Notes: a model not told the origin generated them from the sequence alone. Positions 31,912 to 53,925 are shown, counted from the first letter of the stretch. The stretch: 64,000 nt of DNA from Gymnopilus junonius (GCA_015501075.1 JADNYJ010000010.1:186001-250000); one strand, 5' to 3'. Numbers and translations are program-made.

Positions 31912-33707
31912 ATGCCAGTACTTCGACCTCGACCTCTACCGCGTGTCCTTCTTCTCAGTCTTATTCCAGTTGCTTCCTGGTTCATCGTAAGACCCTTCCT
32001 GGAACCACTACCATCCATTCCGGCGCTGTACTCTTCAATTGGATTCTCTATATTCGCATTCTTAGCGACTATATATCTTGTCCCAGCCCTTGGACCCACC
32101 TTCATCAAAGCAAGACTAAGTGGACGAGATTTACTCAAAGTCTATGATAATAAGATCCCCAGGGAGGAGACCCTTGTGTAAGCGCAACTTTTGGAAAAAT
32201 CGGCAGCAACTTCATTCATTTGGTTCTATTTCTAGGCCCGAAAGCCTTGGTCTCGTCTGCGCCTCAGTATACATTCTTTCGTTAATCCTTTTTATTCCTT
32301 TCGCCTTCTCAACACCCATTCTGCAACAAGTACATGCGAATAAGCCAATGGAAGGAATCACTGTAGCAGAATTTCCACATCACCAGGTCCGCCTCTCGTC
32401 ACGTCTTATGCTGTCCTCACTCCTGATGCTTAACTAGCTCTCTGTCTATTTGTCTTCGCTACTCTCTCTATTAGTGGCTACTTTACTGGGCTTTTTAGAT
32501 GACGTCTTCGACATCCGCTGGAGGCATAAATTACCAATTCCCATAATTGCATCTATCCCGTTGTTAATGGTATATTATGCCGAACGAGGGAACACAAATG
32601 TGGTTGTGCCTCTTCCTCTCCGTTTTATATTTGGTAACTTGATTAATCTCGGTACGTATTTTCGTCATAATTTTTGAATTACTGCTACTGAATCTTGCAT
32701 ATTAGGACCGCTTTATTACATTTATATGTCGTTATTATCCACATTTTCAACCAACAGCATCAATATCCTCGCCGGCATCAATGGTTCTGAAACCAGCCAA
32801 GCCTTGATTATCGCACTCTCAGTGATTCTGAACGACTTGTTATACCTGCCATGGCCAGTCAGATTTCAGGTACCTTTGCATTTACTTGGGAACAATGCAG
32901 AATTGGGTTTTGGGGGTGTCTGGAAAGCTGGAATGGCATACGGAAGTCGTGAACTGGTGGAGAGACATCTCTTCAGTTTGTACTTCATGCTGCCTCTGGT
33001 TGCCGTTTGCATTGGCTTCTTGTATCATAACTGGTGTGTACTCTTTCGCGTTTATACCCATCCTTTTGTGACCCTCCCTGTCAGGTATCCTGCACGCGCC
33101 TTTCCTGGAGATACACTATGTTATATTGCTGGAATGGCATTCTCAGTTGTTGGCATTCAAGCTCATTTTTCAAAAACACTGCTGTTGTTCTTCTTGCCAC
33201 AAATCTTCAACTTTGTTTTATCCTGCCCACAATTATTTGGCCTAGTTCCATGCCCACGCCATAGAGTGCCAAGGTTAGTCTTGGACAGGTTCAAACGCAT
33301 GTTTCCCACCTCACATTTCGGTCTCTCCAGGTTTGAGGCGGAGACAAACCTTCTACATCCATCAAAAGCCGCAGAGGGCCGATTTCTGAAGGCGCCTTCA
33401 AAGCTGACTGAAATAGCCCTGCGGATTTTATCTACGTTAGGATTTACAGAGCTCACCACAGACCCAACCAGTGGCGTCATTATTAATGCAACTAATCTCA
33501 CAATATTGAACGTATTCCTGCTAAGGCTCGGGCCTATGAGTGAGAAGAAGCTGGTTCAGGTGTTGATAGCCTCTCAGGTGCGGCTTTTCGGTGGCTATTT
33601 TTAGAGCGGAATATTGACCTCCCGCCTGTTAGGTTGCTGGGAGTATTTTTGCGTTCTTTATTCGGTACGGACTTGCATGGCTCGTGTATGATGGAGATAG
33701 AAGATAA
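31912..33707 (+). CDS. ALG7: UDP-GlcNAc:dolichyl-phosphate GlcNAc-1-phosphotransferase
   Basis: ER multi-pass enzyme for the first step of lipid-linked oligosaccharide synthesis in N-glycosylation, the tunicamycin target. MPVLRPRPLPRVLLLSLIPV opens into the first membrane span. Family blocks: FIKARLSGRDLLKVYDNKIP, PESLGLVCASVYILSLILF, LLGFLDDVFDIRWRHKLPIP (Asp-rich active-site loop), YYAERGNTNVVVPLPLRFIF, LYYIYMSLLSTFSTNSINIL, AGINGSETSQALIIALSVIL, NDLLYLPWP, YPARAFPGDTLCYIAGMAFS and FNFVLSCPQLFGLVPCPRHR. A final exon after a 57-nt intron reads AGSIFAFFIRYGLAWLVYDG and stops at 33705-33707. Two inner introns near 33034 and 33273 are stop-free multiples of three. Full length, about ten spans. 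Confidence 0.93.
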
Positions 33708-34313
33708 ATACGCGTTACTGTCATGACAGTACGCCTCAACAAGTATGTTTTTATTTGCTTTATAATTGCTTCAGACAGTTTTCTTGCGCCCCAAAATGAT
33801 GTTTTGGCCATAAAATGTGCGTTTTTTGTGGCTCGATTGATCGGCGCAAATCGGTAATGTACTTTCGTCGGTGATTCTGATGACTCGATCGAGTCATTAT
33901 TATCCCCTGAAGACATTGAATGCAGAGCCTTCGCGCTTTGCTCCGAAAATGTTGAGGTCTCTTGAGATGAGATACCGCTGAATACCCGCATTGTCCACAT
34001 GAGAGGAGGAAGAGCATACTCTATGGAGTTAAAAAGCGTCTTTCTGAAGAAAGTATCACGACTATAGACGGCAGAAAGCAAGCAGATTGAATAGAACAAG
34101 TGGAGCAAATTTGAGCCATATAGGCCCGAAACGGCAAGGGCCGAGCACCCTGGTCCCCCTGGAGCAGCGGAATGACGGAACGGAATCACATGTTCCGACC
34201 TCCCCACCGGCTAGAAATCAGTAAAAGGTCCAGAAACACGGAGACCTCTCTTTTATACTGACTACCTACTTTTCACACTTCAAAATCCCCTTTGCTTTAT
34301 CACTTCGTTCAGA
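33708..34313. other. intergenic; one unrecognised 192-codon minus-strand frame
   Basis: 606 bp between ALG7 and isocitrate lyase. A minus-strand open frame (33629-34207) overlaps the last exons of ALG7 and has no recognised motif; I do not call it a gene. The promoter of isocitrate lyase lies at the right end. Confidence 0.4.
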
Positions 34314-36203
34314 ATGGCCAGCGAGCAAGCGCGTTTCGCACAAGAAGTCGCAGAGGTTGAGCGGTGGTGGAAGGTATACATATTCTACTACATTTCTGCA
34401 ATTGCATCATTGACCATCATATCCAGAGCCCTCGTTTTGCGCGAGTCCAACGCCCATACACCGCTGCCGACGTCGTATCAAAGCGGGGAACGTTGCCCAT
34501 TCAATATCCTTCGAATGTCTTGGGCAAAAAACTCTTTGCATTGCTCAGCGAGCATGCGAAGCGCGGTACTCCATCTCACACATACGGAGCGTGAGTTATT
34601 CCCTGCTTGAGTATTACACTGTCGCTGACGCACGCCTTCTTTCAGTCTTGACCCCGTCCAGGTGACGCAAATGGCTAAATACCTGGAAACCGTTTACGTC
34701 TCTGGATGGCAATCGTCGAGCACAGCATCCAGTACAAACGAGCCTGGCCCGGATCTTGCTGGTGAGCTCTGGCGGATTTGTTTCTGTATGATGATCTCTC
34801 TGACATGCTGACCAAAGACTATCCGTCGAACACCGTTCCCAACAAGGTTGAGCATCTATTCATGGCGCAGTTGTTCCATGACCGAAAACAACGCGAAGCT
34901 CGATCTCGTCTATCGGCAGCAGAACTCGCCAAGACTCCATATATCGATTATCTTCGTCCAATAGTAGCAGATGCCGATACCGGACATGGCGGTTTGACTG
35001 CTGTTATGAAGTTGACGAAGATGTTTGTCGAGAAAGGTGCCGCCGGGATTCACATTGAGGACCAAGCTCCTGGAACAAAGAAGTGTGGCCATATGGCTGG
35101 CAAGGTTCTCGTCCCCATTTCTGAGCATATCAACCGCCTTGTAGCCATCCGCCTTCAATACGATATCATGGGCGTTGAAAATTTGGCTGTTGCCCGCACG
35201 GATTCAGAAGCGGCCACCCTGATCACCTCTAACATCGACGCCAGAGATCACCGTTTCATTCTCGGTTCTACCAATGCTTCTCTGCGACCACTGAACACTC
35301 TCATGACCGAAGCGGATGCTGCGGGCAAATCCGGGGATCAGCTTCAAGCAATTGAAGACCGATGGATCGCTGATGCGAACTTACAACTATTCTCAACAAC
35401 CCTTGCAAATGCCCTCAGCAAGCAGGGAGCCAACAAGGCCACTGTTGATAAATTCATTGCACGCGTCGGGGACGTTTCTTACCCAGATGCTGTTGCCATT
35501 GCCCAGAAGGAGTTCGGCCTGAAGTCCGTTCCGTACTGGGACTGGGATAGTCCAAGGACTCGTGAGGGTTATTATCGCTATCAGGGCGGAACGCAGTGCG
35601 CCATCCATCGCGCCATTGCTTTCGCGCCATATGCTGACTTGTTGTGGATGGAAACCAAAAAGCCAATTCTGGCTCAAGCCAGGGAATTCGCGCAAGGCGT
35701 GCTTGCTGCCCGCCCCGGCCAATGGTTGGCATACAATCTGAGCCCGTCCTTCAACTGGGAAGCAGCTGGCCTCACAGAAAAGGATATGAAGGACTATGTG
35801 TGGGAATTGGGTAAATTGGGATTCGTGTGGCAATTCATCACGGTACGTGGAACTAGTTAGTGTCTTCTTCAACTTGCCTGACAAGATCGAAAATAGCTTG
35901 CTGGCCTCCACTCGAATGCCTATATCTCCGACATTTTTGCCCAAAACTATGCGAAGACGGGTATGAAGGCATATGTCGAGCTTGTGCAGCGCAGAGAGCG
36001 CGAAATTGGATGCGATGTTCTTACTCATCAAAAGGTCTGCTCCTCTATTCGACCTTCCGATAAGCATTAAAACTGACCCACAATCGCAGTGGAGTGGCGC
36101 TGACTATGCTGACAACCTCATCAAGACTGTCACTGGCGGTGTTTCTTCTACATCTGCCATGGGTGCTGGTGTTACCGAAGCCCAATTCACATCGAAGCTG
36201 TAA
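34314..36203 (+). CDS. ICL1: isocitrate lyase
   Basis: Glyoxylate-cycle enzyme that splits isocitrate to succinate and glyoxylate, needed for growth on acetate or fatty acids; glyoxysomal or cytosolic. Blocks in order: [102 protein letters not shown] and [20 protein letters not shown] (the KKCGH catalytic signature). Then come [48 protein letters not shown] and [20 protein letters not shown]. Ends [13 protein letters not shown] at 36203; no classical PTS1 tripeptide. About seven exons, most of the catalytic domain in one long exon (about 34815-35842). Confidence 0.95.
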
Positions 36204-36441
36204 GATATATGTTTGTATGGTCAGCTAATGGAACATATGTAATATGATTATTCGTACGAGCACAATATGAAGCAGTGAATTTTTTGATTGCGTGTTCAAT
36301 TATCAAAGAGCACCATGGGAGAGAACAAGTGTTGGAATTGCTTGTCAGGGGTCGTCGGCTATTTCCGAATACACCTGAGCGCATTGCTGTCCTCTGTTCA
36401 AGACTTAACGTTGTCTAATCTCATTCGTTACACACCGAGCC

Positions 36442-37689
36442 ATGGACGCAACGGAACGCATTCAGGCTGCTTCCCAGTTTCTGCTCCAGTCGCCCCCGGG
36501 AGAGATAAATGATGTACTGAATGGTACAGTTTTCGTATCATGACTTTCGTGGGCCCGAGATCGCTGACTTGTACATGCAATCATGAAGATATTCGCAACA
36601 TCATCTCGGATGACGAGCTTCTTGAACAAGGCATCCACCCAGCATTGACTGAATACAATATTGAGCAGTTCACAGTGGTGGATGTTCCAGAAACCAACCA
36701 TCAAGTGTGTTGATGCAACAACAATGTTGCCCGTTCATTGACGCACTGATTACTAGTCTATTATCAGTGATGTCGCTCGAGTTGGATCGTCGTTGGAAAA
36801 TGAAGAGAGGTTTTTGGACCCCAGATCAAGGCTGACCTTTGTGTTCGATCACTTGAGCTTGGTGCGTTATGATTTAGACATAGTTGCGAACACAATAACC
36901 TTGGTGCTACTCAGGAAGCATCTGACCCCCAGCCGCATGAGCCTAGGGAAGAGCATGAGCCGTTTAGGTTCGCATCACACTGCCTCCTTTATTGTGCCTC
37001 ATTGATTATCTAGGTCTGCACTTGAGGCGGCAGCGTTGAATTACTTGAAGGCCCACTTCAATGATGGTGTAACTGCCGTGTTCTCGCCAAGGGAAGGCTC
37101 AAATTCCTACATACTCCAACTGGTTGCCAACAAATATAATCCAACTAACTTTTGGCGAGTTATTCTGGGTCCTAGACGATATTTTCGCCTATTTATATTC
37201 TTTTGAACAGGTCAGGTCGTTGGAGGTCGGAATATGCTGTTAATTTGACAAACAATCAGGTATCTGGAAAAATACTTGTTAATATCCATTACTACGAGCA
37301 AGGAAACGTAAGGGCATTGCTTTCTTTCATGATGACACCTCAAGACATCATTTTCAGGTGCAATTAACAACAACCCACAACGTTTCTTTTCAACTCCCAT
37401 CTGGTGTTGTGGGAGCTCCCCCAAGCACTGCGTCTGCTAAGTTACTTGCCTTGATCGAAGGCGAGGAAGGAAAATACCAAATCTCATTAAACGAGACCTA
37501 TCAAGAAATGGGAGAGAAAACGTTCAAAGGATTGAGACGCGCGCTACCTCTGACGCGTCAAAAGCTGGACTGGGACAAGGTTCGAATATATGTGCTCCTA
37601 TCTGTAAAATACTAATGACTCCCCAGGTCATGGGCTACAAACTCGGGGCTGAATTGTCAGGAAGTAAGAGCGCACTTCCGAGTTCTTGA
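36442..37689 (+). CDS. CAP1: F-actin-capping protein subunit alpha
   Basis: Heterodimer partner of the beta subunit; caps barbed ends of actin filaments at cortical patches. MDATERIQAASQFLLQSPPG and EINDVLN, then NIISDDELLEQGIHPALTEY, FTVVDVPETNHQ, RFLDPRSRLTFVFDHLSL and ALEAAALNYLKAHFNDGVTA, followed by AVFSPREGSNSYILQLVANK, NPTNFWSGRWRSEYAVNLTN and KILVNIHYYEQGNVQLTTTH. The C-terminal segment TFKGLRRALPLTRQKLDWDK leads to the tentacle helix VMGYKLGAELSG and a stop at about 37687. About seven short exons. Family is clear; the last few residues could differ if one more intron starts at the GTAAG near 37664. Confidence 0.92.
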
Positions 37690-37955
37690 GTAGAAAATCT
37701 GCAGTATACTTCCATATACCTTTCAGAAGGACTTTTGAAATCCTTATATTGTCTTCGAGTGTGAAGTAGTCAGCGAGGCTGTTTGCAAGATATGGAGTCT
37801 TGACTCAGATTCAGTCAGGACTCAGGAGTCGTCGAATGTAATGAGTTGGGCAGAAACATATTCAGGGTCCGTGCACATGAGCATAACGGATCCGGAATGA
37901 TGCTTACATCATCTCACCAACTCTTCCCTCTATACCACCAACTGACAGTGACAGG

Positions 37956-47114
<9,159 letters not shown>

Positions 47115-47324
47115 TTACTTTCATCTGGTCGTTCATGTTGTATATTATCTGAACTTACATTGTAATCCATAATATCTGAACTCTTTGATGTAATTTGCGT
47201 GCTTGGAGTCAGTCATACGCAGCATGCAGTGCAAAGGGCACTGATAATAATCGAATAAAAAGGACAGCATTGTACAGTACATAAATTTGAGAGACCATTG
47301 AAAGAACCTAGCGAGGAATAAATA

Positions 47325-50300
47325 TCAACAATCATCATCACCTATAAGCTGACAATCCCCAATGAAACGAGGCCGCGAAAGAGATACGCCGCGAGTTTCT
47401 AGAGACGGTGCCTTTTCCTCAGGTAATATTTCCGGTCCAATCTCCTCTTGCCTTTGGTTCTCCCAGTCTGCATCAACCACCCCCTGGTTATTATGGCCAT
47501 AATTTGACAGAGCAGAGCCCGGACGTGACAGAGAGAGATGTCTAGGGGGCCCTTCAACCGGTGTGGGTTGCTTGTCGTCTTGAACCTCAACGACCTTTTT
47601 TATACTCTCCAGTTCTGTTTCCAGGAGTTGTTTCGATCCACGACGCGGTGGTGGAGATAACGACGTCACCCCATTCTGTTCTTCTGGAGAAGGAATAAAG
47701 CTTTGAGGCAGAGGCATGGACGGCATGACTGGTGTGTGCATCTGAAGGAAACTGGGGTCATTTTGAAACATCGTAATTTTCTCGGCAATAGGCGTGGCTG
47801 GTGGTGATACAGTAGTTGTTAGCAGCGACCGCGGTGCAACGGACGTTAAGGTAAGTGGATGGGTTGGCTGAACTTTTGGTTCTTGCTGTGTACTTGAGGG
47901 GGATGATGAGCTACGTAGTCGTAGTCGCTGCGTAATGGAGGTAGCACGTTTGGGAGGCGATGAAGGTTGGGGGGATGTCGCAGGAATTATGAGCACAGGT
48001 GTAGGAGGTAAGGGACCAGCAGGTGGCGGAAATGGATTTACAAGTTTGACAGGGGGTATTGGTGATGCGGGAATAGTTTCCAATTTAGTGGAAAGTAAAG
48101 TGAGATTGTTGGCACTACTGCCACTGGATGACCGTCGATGATTCTTAAATTCGGGTTCGTCGGGTCGAGGAGGAAGGTTAGTAGATGGAGGAGGTTTAGG
48201 TGCAGCACTCATTGATAATCTGAAGGTACGATGGGCCACGGAATTACGGAAAGATGATTTTGAGGCAGGCGTTTCCAGAGGTTTCAAAACATCTTGATTC
48301 GTATCAGTGGGAGCTGGCGGAAGAGCTACAGTAGGAGCAGGGCGAGGGGGTGGTACAGAAAGTCTATGAGACGACGAAGGACGAATCACAATGGTAGCAG
48401 GATTATTGCTAATTGGGCTGGTCCCAGTGTGGGAATGAGAGGTGCTGAAAGAATTGGCGCTGTGCATAGAAGAGCCAGACGCCCTCTTATTGAAAGTAGG
48501 CAGGCTAGAGACTGTACTCTTTTGGCTACTTTGAGACGAATTCGGGCTGGGTGCTCTTTCAACGACATTTATGGAAGAAGGCGATAAATTTGAATTGGTT
48601 GGGATGGCAGGAGGAGGCTCACTAGGAGGTGTCAACCGATTCGGCAGGGCGCCTTGCCGTGACCAACGCTTGGCACTCCTTGTCCCCGAGCTTCTCTTCG
48701 TACTTAAACTGGACCTATCAAGGCTTACACCATTTTCGTTTGAAGCGAGTGTTGACACAGACTGAAGAGACGACGCTCGAGGTCTCTGTTCTGGCGTCCC
48801 AAACTGGAATCCCGATAAAAGGGCTGGACTGGAAGGAGGTTCTGTTTCCGTCTTTTCTGTAGACCTCGCAGACGTAGAAGTGCTAGTACGGCGTGAGCGG
48901 TCGATAGACTGAGTTTCTACACGGGAATTGGAATAAGCAGTCGTTGACGATGTCCAACGTTTTCGAGGTGGCGGCTGGAGTGAAAGTGCCCCGATAGAAA
49001 AGGTCTTGTTAGCTCTATCTTTGTTCAAAGCCGTTGAATGTGAATTTGCCCATTGAATGGGCTGGCGGTCTGCCAAAATTTTCCGATCTAAACGACTGTC
49101 AAGAGGGCCAGCAGAGCCAGCAAAAGGCAGGTTGATCCGAGCAACTGGTGAACTTGGAACAGTAACAACAGACTGTGAATCAGGCGTATTTGAACGCAAC
49201 AAGTTTAATAAATTGCTGCCCATGCTGGTGAACGACTCATCGGCACCATCCCTATCATGCTGTCTTTCAGATTCTATGGACGCAGCTCTCGAAGCTGATC
49301 GAGGTCGAGTGGTACTGCTGAAAAGACCTTTCAGGGCTGAAACCGCACCGGTAGATGTCGAAAATTTCTGGTTTGCCTGAGAGCGGACAGACTGGGAGGA
49401 AATGGACGACGCATAGTTCGGTTTTGTGTCGGCTGTAGGAGGAGTCCCTGAGCTCAAAGCTTGGGACGACCTGGCGCTTGTAGTAGTTGGCGATGTGGCC
49501 AAACCCTGAGCACGGATAGAAAGCATAACATCCATATCCCCGCGAGGTTCGTTGTTTCCAAGAGTACTGGCCGGGATCAAGCCCGCCCGGACAGTCCTAT
49601 GGTATAATGTCAGGATGAGGTCAAAACAGAATTACGAAACCAGATACGCACCGTTGCCCAAGGATGGCGTTCTTGATATTCGTAATCCACGTCTGAGCTT
49701 CAGATTGATCAGGTATTTGCAAAAGCCACATAGTATGTCCTCCTTCCTCATGGGTATATTCCTTTCGCATTGCACCGACATCTGCACCTCCGACCTTAAT
49801 AACATGCCGTTTTCCCCCAACCTCTTCTTCTGAAACGAATACGACGCTATCTTCATTGATCTCCAACCGTTCTAGCTCAGTATCCTCGTTATTTGCAGAC
49901 TTGAACAAGTGTAAATAAGAGACTGCAGGACCTTGATCCCGAGTCACCAACGTCGCCGGTGTCGATAAAATGATGTATCGGTTCTTCCAGTTCTTTGATA
50001 GGGCAAATATTCGTAGTGATGAAGGGGGGTAATACTTTGGAAAGAGTCCCACAGATTGTTTGAATGAGGCGAGGGATGCCACATTGGTTGGAAAAGGTGG
50101 AATTGGCGCAATCGTTTTCGAACCTGAGGGGTTATAAGTCGCCATTGAACCAGAACGAAATCTTCCACCATGTGGGGGTTGAGAAGGTACGCTAACCGAC
50201 AAACTCGACCCATGAGGGGACCTTCCAACAACGTTTGGTGTAGAACCTGGACCTCGCCCATAACCCACTCTGTCCACTTCGGTGCCCCGTTGGGTATAAT

Positions 50301-51138
50301 TTCGATCATTGTCATCTTCGTTGGTGGTCATGCTACTTTGGCGTGATTGACTATCCGGTGATACCATAAAAGGGCCCAAACCAATAGCCTCCGCTGCCAT
50401 CTGCTTAAGACGATTGCGCTCTTCAAGTTCTTCATCTCGACGCGAAGCGCTGATTTCAATGACGTCTGGCATGATTATAGGCCTTGGTGGTTGTCGTATA
50501 GACGGTCGCCGTCGTCCAAATCTGAATCCTAATGCATCGGAGGCTGCAACTAACAGACTTCCTTTCTGTTTACTGCGCCCATTGACGGTACTGTCTGCCG
50601 TAGCTGGTCGTTTCGTATCATGAGATAGATAAGAAGAAGAGGCACCGCTAGAAGCTGGTGAATATCCCCTGCCTATAGAGTTGAAGTCACTATATACGTA
50701 GCTCAGAAGAGAAAGAGGCGCATACCAAAGTTAGCAGCGCTGTCAATATCGGCACCACGTATTGGCTCTTTCCCTTTATTGTTTGTTTTGGAATTGGAAC
50801 GGCTTCCGGCCTCAAGCAAAGACTCGTTATTCCTCTTCAGCATCATGCCGTGCTGGAGTGGCTCTCCGTCTGGCGAACCCAGACGACGGGGGAAACGGTC
50901 CACGACCGGCGAAGTGGATGTTCTAGGAAAGGAAGGTGAAGTTGGGGACGCGGTATTTGGGCGCCGAGTAAGAGGCTGAGAAGAAAGCAGTCAGTACGAT
51001 GTCAGGACACTCAGAATAGATTGGATGGTCGTCGTACACCCTCGATCGAGTTGCGGATGAAATAAACGGAATCTATGAAATACGCACCGTATTCTCCCCA
51101 AAATAACGGTCCTGTTCGGGTGCTGCTCCATATGACAT
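47325..51138 (-). CDS. PH-domain protein with long disordered tail
   Basis: Likely a cortical or membrane-associated adaptor; no closer assignment possible. Start at 51138 (MSYGAAPEQDRYFGENT), then a 5' intron of about 110 nt, Ser/Pro-rich exons (FPRTSTSPVVDRFPRRLG), and a basic stretch DALGFRFGRRRPSIRQ. A pleckstrin-homology-like domain occupies about 50100-49650: YPPSSLRIFALSKNWKNRYI, ILSTPATLV, SYLHLFKSANNEDTELERLE, VFVSEEEVGGKRHVIKVGGA and HTMWLLQIPDQSEAQTWITN, with the invariant C-helix tryptophan. Behind it one 2.2-kb exon encodes about 750 residues of Ser/Thr/Pro-rich, probably disordered sequence with several PPRP/PPPR blocks that could bind SH3 domains. It ends IGDCQLIGDDDC at 47325. 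About 1,200 aa, four or five exons. Convergent with PRP8. Confidence 0.82.
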
Positions 51139-51811
51139 GGTGTTCGACAGAGTCGATATAGAGTATAACAAGGAATTCAGAATTTCGCGGTATGCAGCTT
51201 GCTAGAGCTTGCTTGCCCCTCGCTTGCAAACCAATGGTGATGCCGACGCCCTGAAAAATCAACGGTGCCTTTTTACATAAGTAGATATATCTTCCTCCGG
51301 AATGGTACGGCGGAAATGAAGCATCATTTATATTTAAGCATGCATATGTATCCCAGACTCCCAGTTGCCTGCAGTGTGCACAGTTTTTACTCGACTTTGA
51401 TGCATTAACTACTACCAATCAACAAAGCCTACGCCTGTCTTCCTGAGAAAAAACCATTCCGCCGAATAATACATATAGCAATGAAAGAGTGAAAAAAAAG
51501 ATAAATGGAACCGACGTGCGATCCGGTGGGTATAATTGCTAAGGTACTTGTTGAATACAAGTTCACATCCAGAGTTCATCAACTGATGGTTTGAAAGCAT
51601 GTTCATTTCCATCTGAAACCATGCCATTGCCAGTAAAAAGCCAGTACAGCCCAACCCGGCACTCGATGTCAATTTCACAGGGCTACAAGGAAACGAGATG
51701 ATTGATCCTCAACGCTTGCAGGATGGCTCGTTCATTGGCAAATTCCTATCAGTTGTTATTATCGTGATATTCGCGCGGCAACGAAAGTTGCACTGTCAGA
51801 AACTAGTCATG
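51139..51811. other. intergenic, no gene seen
   Basis: About 670 bp between the PH-domain gene start and the 3' end of the coiled-coil gene, both on the minus strand. Open frames here are without recognisable features. Confidence 0.5.
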
Positions 51812-52910
51812 TCAGTAAATCGCCGAGCGATAGGCCTTGCTAAAGCCATACATTTGATTAGGTTTTCCGCTCGTTGATTGGCCTACTTTTTGCATACTTG
51901 GAAGGCGCATAGGATGCGGAGGTTCAAATATTGGGCGAAAATCGGATCCACTATCTTTCCTTTGCTGTGGTGGAAGAAGACCTACAAGCCGCCGCAATTC
52001 TTCGTTCTCTTTCTCGAGGCGGGCGAGCTCGATATCCCTCTCCAAAGCATGATCAGGCGCTGCCACTGTCGCCCATGGTTCTCGTTCTTCTTCGCTTTCT
52101 GATTGCGTCGGGGATGCCTCTGATGCTTCCCCGTTCTGCGTGCGTAGCACGTGGCGGAGTAAATGTGACAAGCGAACAAGGGAATTGGATATCGCTGTAC
52201 TGGCATCGAGTTCCTTCTGGGCATTCTCCTCTTCACGAGCAAGTAGCTTAGCTTCATAGTCACGAATTAAGGATAATTCCCGTTCTTGGACATCTTGCTG
52301 AGAGCAAAGGTCAAGTTATACTCTCTCTGCAGGGGTTAGGAATAATACACACAGCACGATTTCTAAAAGCACCTTCCGTATAAGATCAGACAAGAGTGAG
52401 ACCTGGAAACTAGAAAGCGGCTCAACTCATAAGGGTCTCGAGGGTTTGTTCGTATTCCTTGATCAAAGTGTTAAGTTGCTTGTTGTCGTGTTGCAAACCT
52501 TGGTTTTCTGATGTCATTGCAGCATTCATGCTCTCCAACTCGGAATCGTACTCCTCTGGGGGGACATTCGTTCTTTGACAAATCAAGGAAGAAAATGGCA
52601 GACCTTTCGTCTTTTCCATGTTGAACCTGGCATAATTGGATGTCAATCATACGTCAGCCAAAGAGAAACGTATCAGGAAGAGCATACCGGCGTAGAACGA
52701 AACCCGTTTGCGAATTCACTGCTTGGGCCTAATTCGGACTTCAGCAATGTATTCTGCAACACAATCCAATGCAGTAACCTTGATTTTTCCAGCTAGCCCG
52801 TAGAGAGACACCGACATAGCCCGATTCTGGCTAAGCTGCTCTCCAAGCTCAGTGATAACCGACCACAGTTGCATGAGGTCATGGTCGTTATTACTCTCTA
52901 TAATGGCCAT
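51812..52910 (-). CDS. coiled-coil protein, possibly ADIP-like
   Basis: About 300 aa, mostly helical. Start at 52910: MAIIESNNDHDLMQLWSVIT, ELGEQLSQNRAMSVSLYGLA, GKIK, then LLKSELGPSSEFANGFVLRR and FNMEKTKEEYDSELESMNAA. A coiled-coil segment follows (ENQGLQHDNKQLNTLIKEYE), then QDVQERELSLIRDYEAKLLA, REEENAQKELDASTAISNSL and LARLEKENEELRRLVGLLPP with an acidic insert. Ends GFSKAYRSAIY at 51812. The layout resembles fungal relatives of ADIP (afadin/alpha-actinin-binding) or other microtubule-associated coiled-coil proteins, but that is an inference from architecture. Six or so exons; the joins near 52650-52720 and 52300-52430 are approximate. Confidence 0.68.
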
Positions 52911-53114
52911 CAAGTCTCCGGTGGAATAGAATAAATGAAAAGTAGGACTTTAGTACAAATTTTCGAAAGTTTAGAGGCAGTTTGACAGCAATGATCAGTG
53001 CTTGTATGGTGAGGTAAGAGGGAGTGTTTAAAGTTTAGGAGTCAGGACAACCTCACTTGAAGTACCACGTGACCACGTCACACCCGGCCCGACAAACCGA
53101 TTTCCAATTTGACA
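52911..53114. promoter_or_regulatory. upstream region of the coiled-coil gene, abutting a transposon
   Basis: About 200 bp between the coiled-coil gene start (minus strand) and the left target duplication of the hAT-like element. The inserted element therefore sits where a promoter or upstream sequence would lie. Confidence 0.4.
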
Positions 53115-53122
53115 CCACGAAG

Positions 53123-53147
53123 GGCTCACTTTCTATAGGTGTGGGCC
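53123..53147 (+). repeat. left terminal inverted repeat (25 bp)
   Basis: Begins GGCTCACTTTC and ends AGGTGTGGGCC; matches the reverse complement of 53893-53917 at all 25 positions. Confidence 0.9.
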
Positions 53148-53892
53148 AAATACGATATAACTGAGTTTGAAAATATAATCATGTACAAACAAAGTAACTC
53201 GGCCAAATAATGCGGCTACTTCGACATGTTCTGGGGCGCGAAAGTCCGGAACTAGAGCATAAATCAGTGAGATGAGCCTGATTCCCAAACATGGGGTAAA
53301 TTTTAGAATATTTGACCTTTTCCTTAGCTCGGGAGGCCACTCAATGAACACCACTGTACAAGGAAACTCATTAGGTCAGCGCAGTCAGGTGATGAACTGG
53401 CCCTTTTGCATACATTCTTTCGAAGATTGGAAGGCATCTGGAGAGCTTGAAAAATAAGATAAATTTTTTAATCTGGGTAACATTTAAAGAGGATGGGGAG
53501 GGCACACAAAGCATGCTAGAAAAATAAATAATCCTGGTCATTTGAGGTAGATAAATCAAAAATCCACCCTGTTCTCCTCCCCACCCTGGAGTATTTGAAA
53601 GGCATCTATGCAATTCACAGTTCTTGGTGCATATGCATATTAAGAGGGCCGCGCGAAGCACGGTAGGAAAAAATAATGTGCTACTCGGACCTACCCAAAT
53701 CAAGGACCAGATCAATTTCGTACCCAAATGCGCGAAGCGCGCCTCGAAAAAATGGACTGCTTTCGGCCCTGCAGATTTTCATCAAATCACGGCATGCTAG
53801 ATGACCTTCACCTATATAGACACTGTGTAATTTATTTATTTCTTCCCTCCCTTCTTCGATTTAATTTATTTAATTTAATTTAATATTAGGCG

Positions 53893-53917
53893 GGCCCACA
53901 CCTATAGAAAGTGAGCC
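53893..53917 (-). repeat. right terminal inverted repeat (25 bp)
   Basis: Begins GGCCCACACCT and ends AAAGTGAGCC on the plus strand; exact inverted copy of 53123-53147. Confidence 0.9.
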
Positions 53918-53925
53918 CCACGAAG

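Larger units (their letters stand above)
53115..53925. mobile_element. non-autonomous hAT-like DNA transposon (MITE-type) with target duplication
   Basis: A 795-bp element (53123-53917) bounded by perfect 25-bp terminal inverted repeats: left 53123-53147 beginning GGCTCACTTTCTATAGG, right 53893-53917, its exact reverse complement. Directly outside lie identical 8-bp copies CCACGAAG at 53115-53122 and 53918-53925, a target-site duplication of the length produced by hAT-superfamily transposases. The interior is AT-rich with TTTAATTTAATTTAAT-type repeats near 53870 and no transposase-like reading frame, so it would need a transposase supplied in trans. The perfect repeats and duplication suggest a fairly recent insertion. 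Superfamily is inferred from duplication length alone. Confidence 0.85.

Noticed and set aside
33629..34207. 192-codon open frame on the minus strand
   Set aside because: It overlaps the last exons of ALG7 and has no recognisable domain. An open frame of this length can arise by chance in this much sequence.
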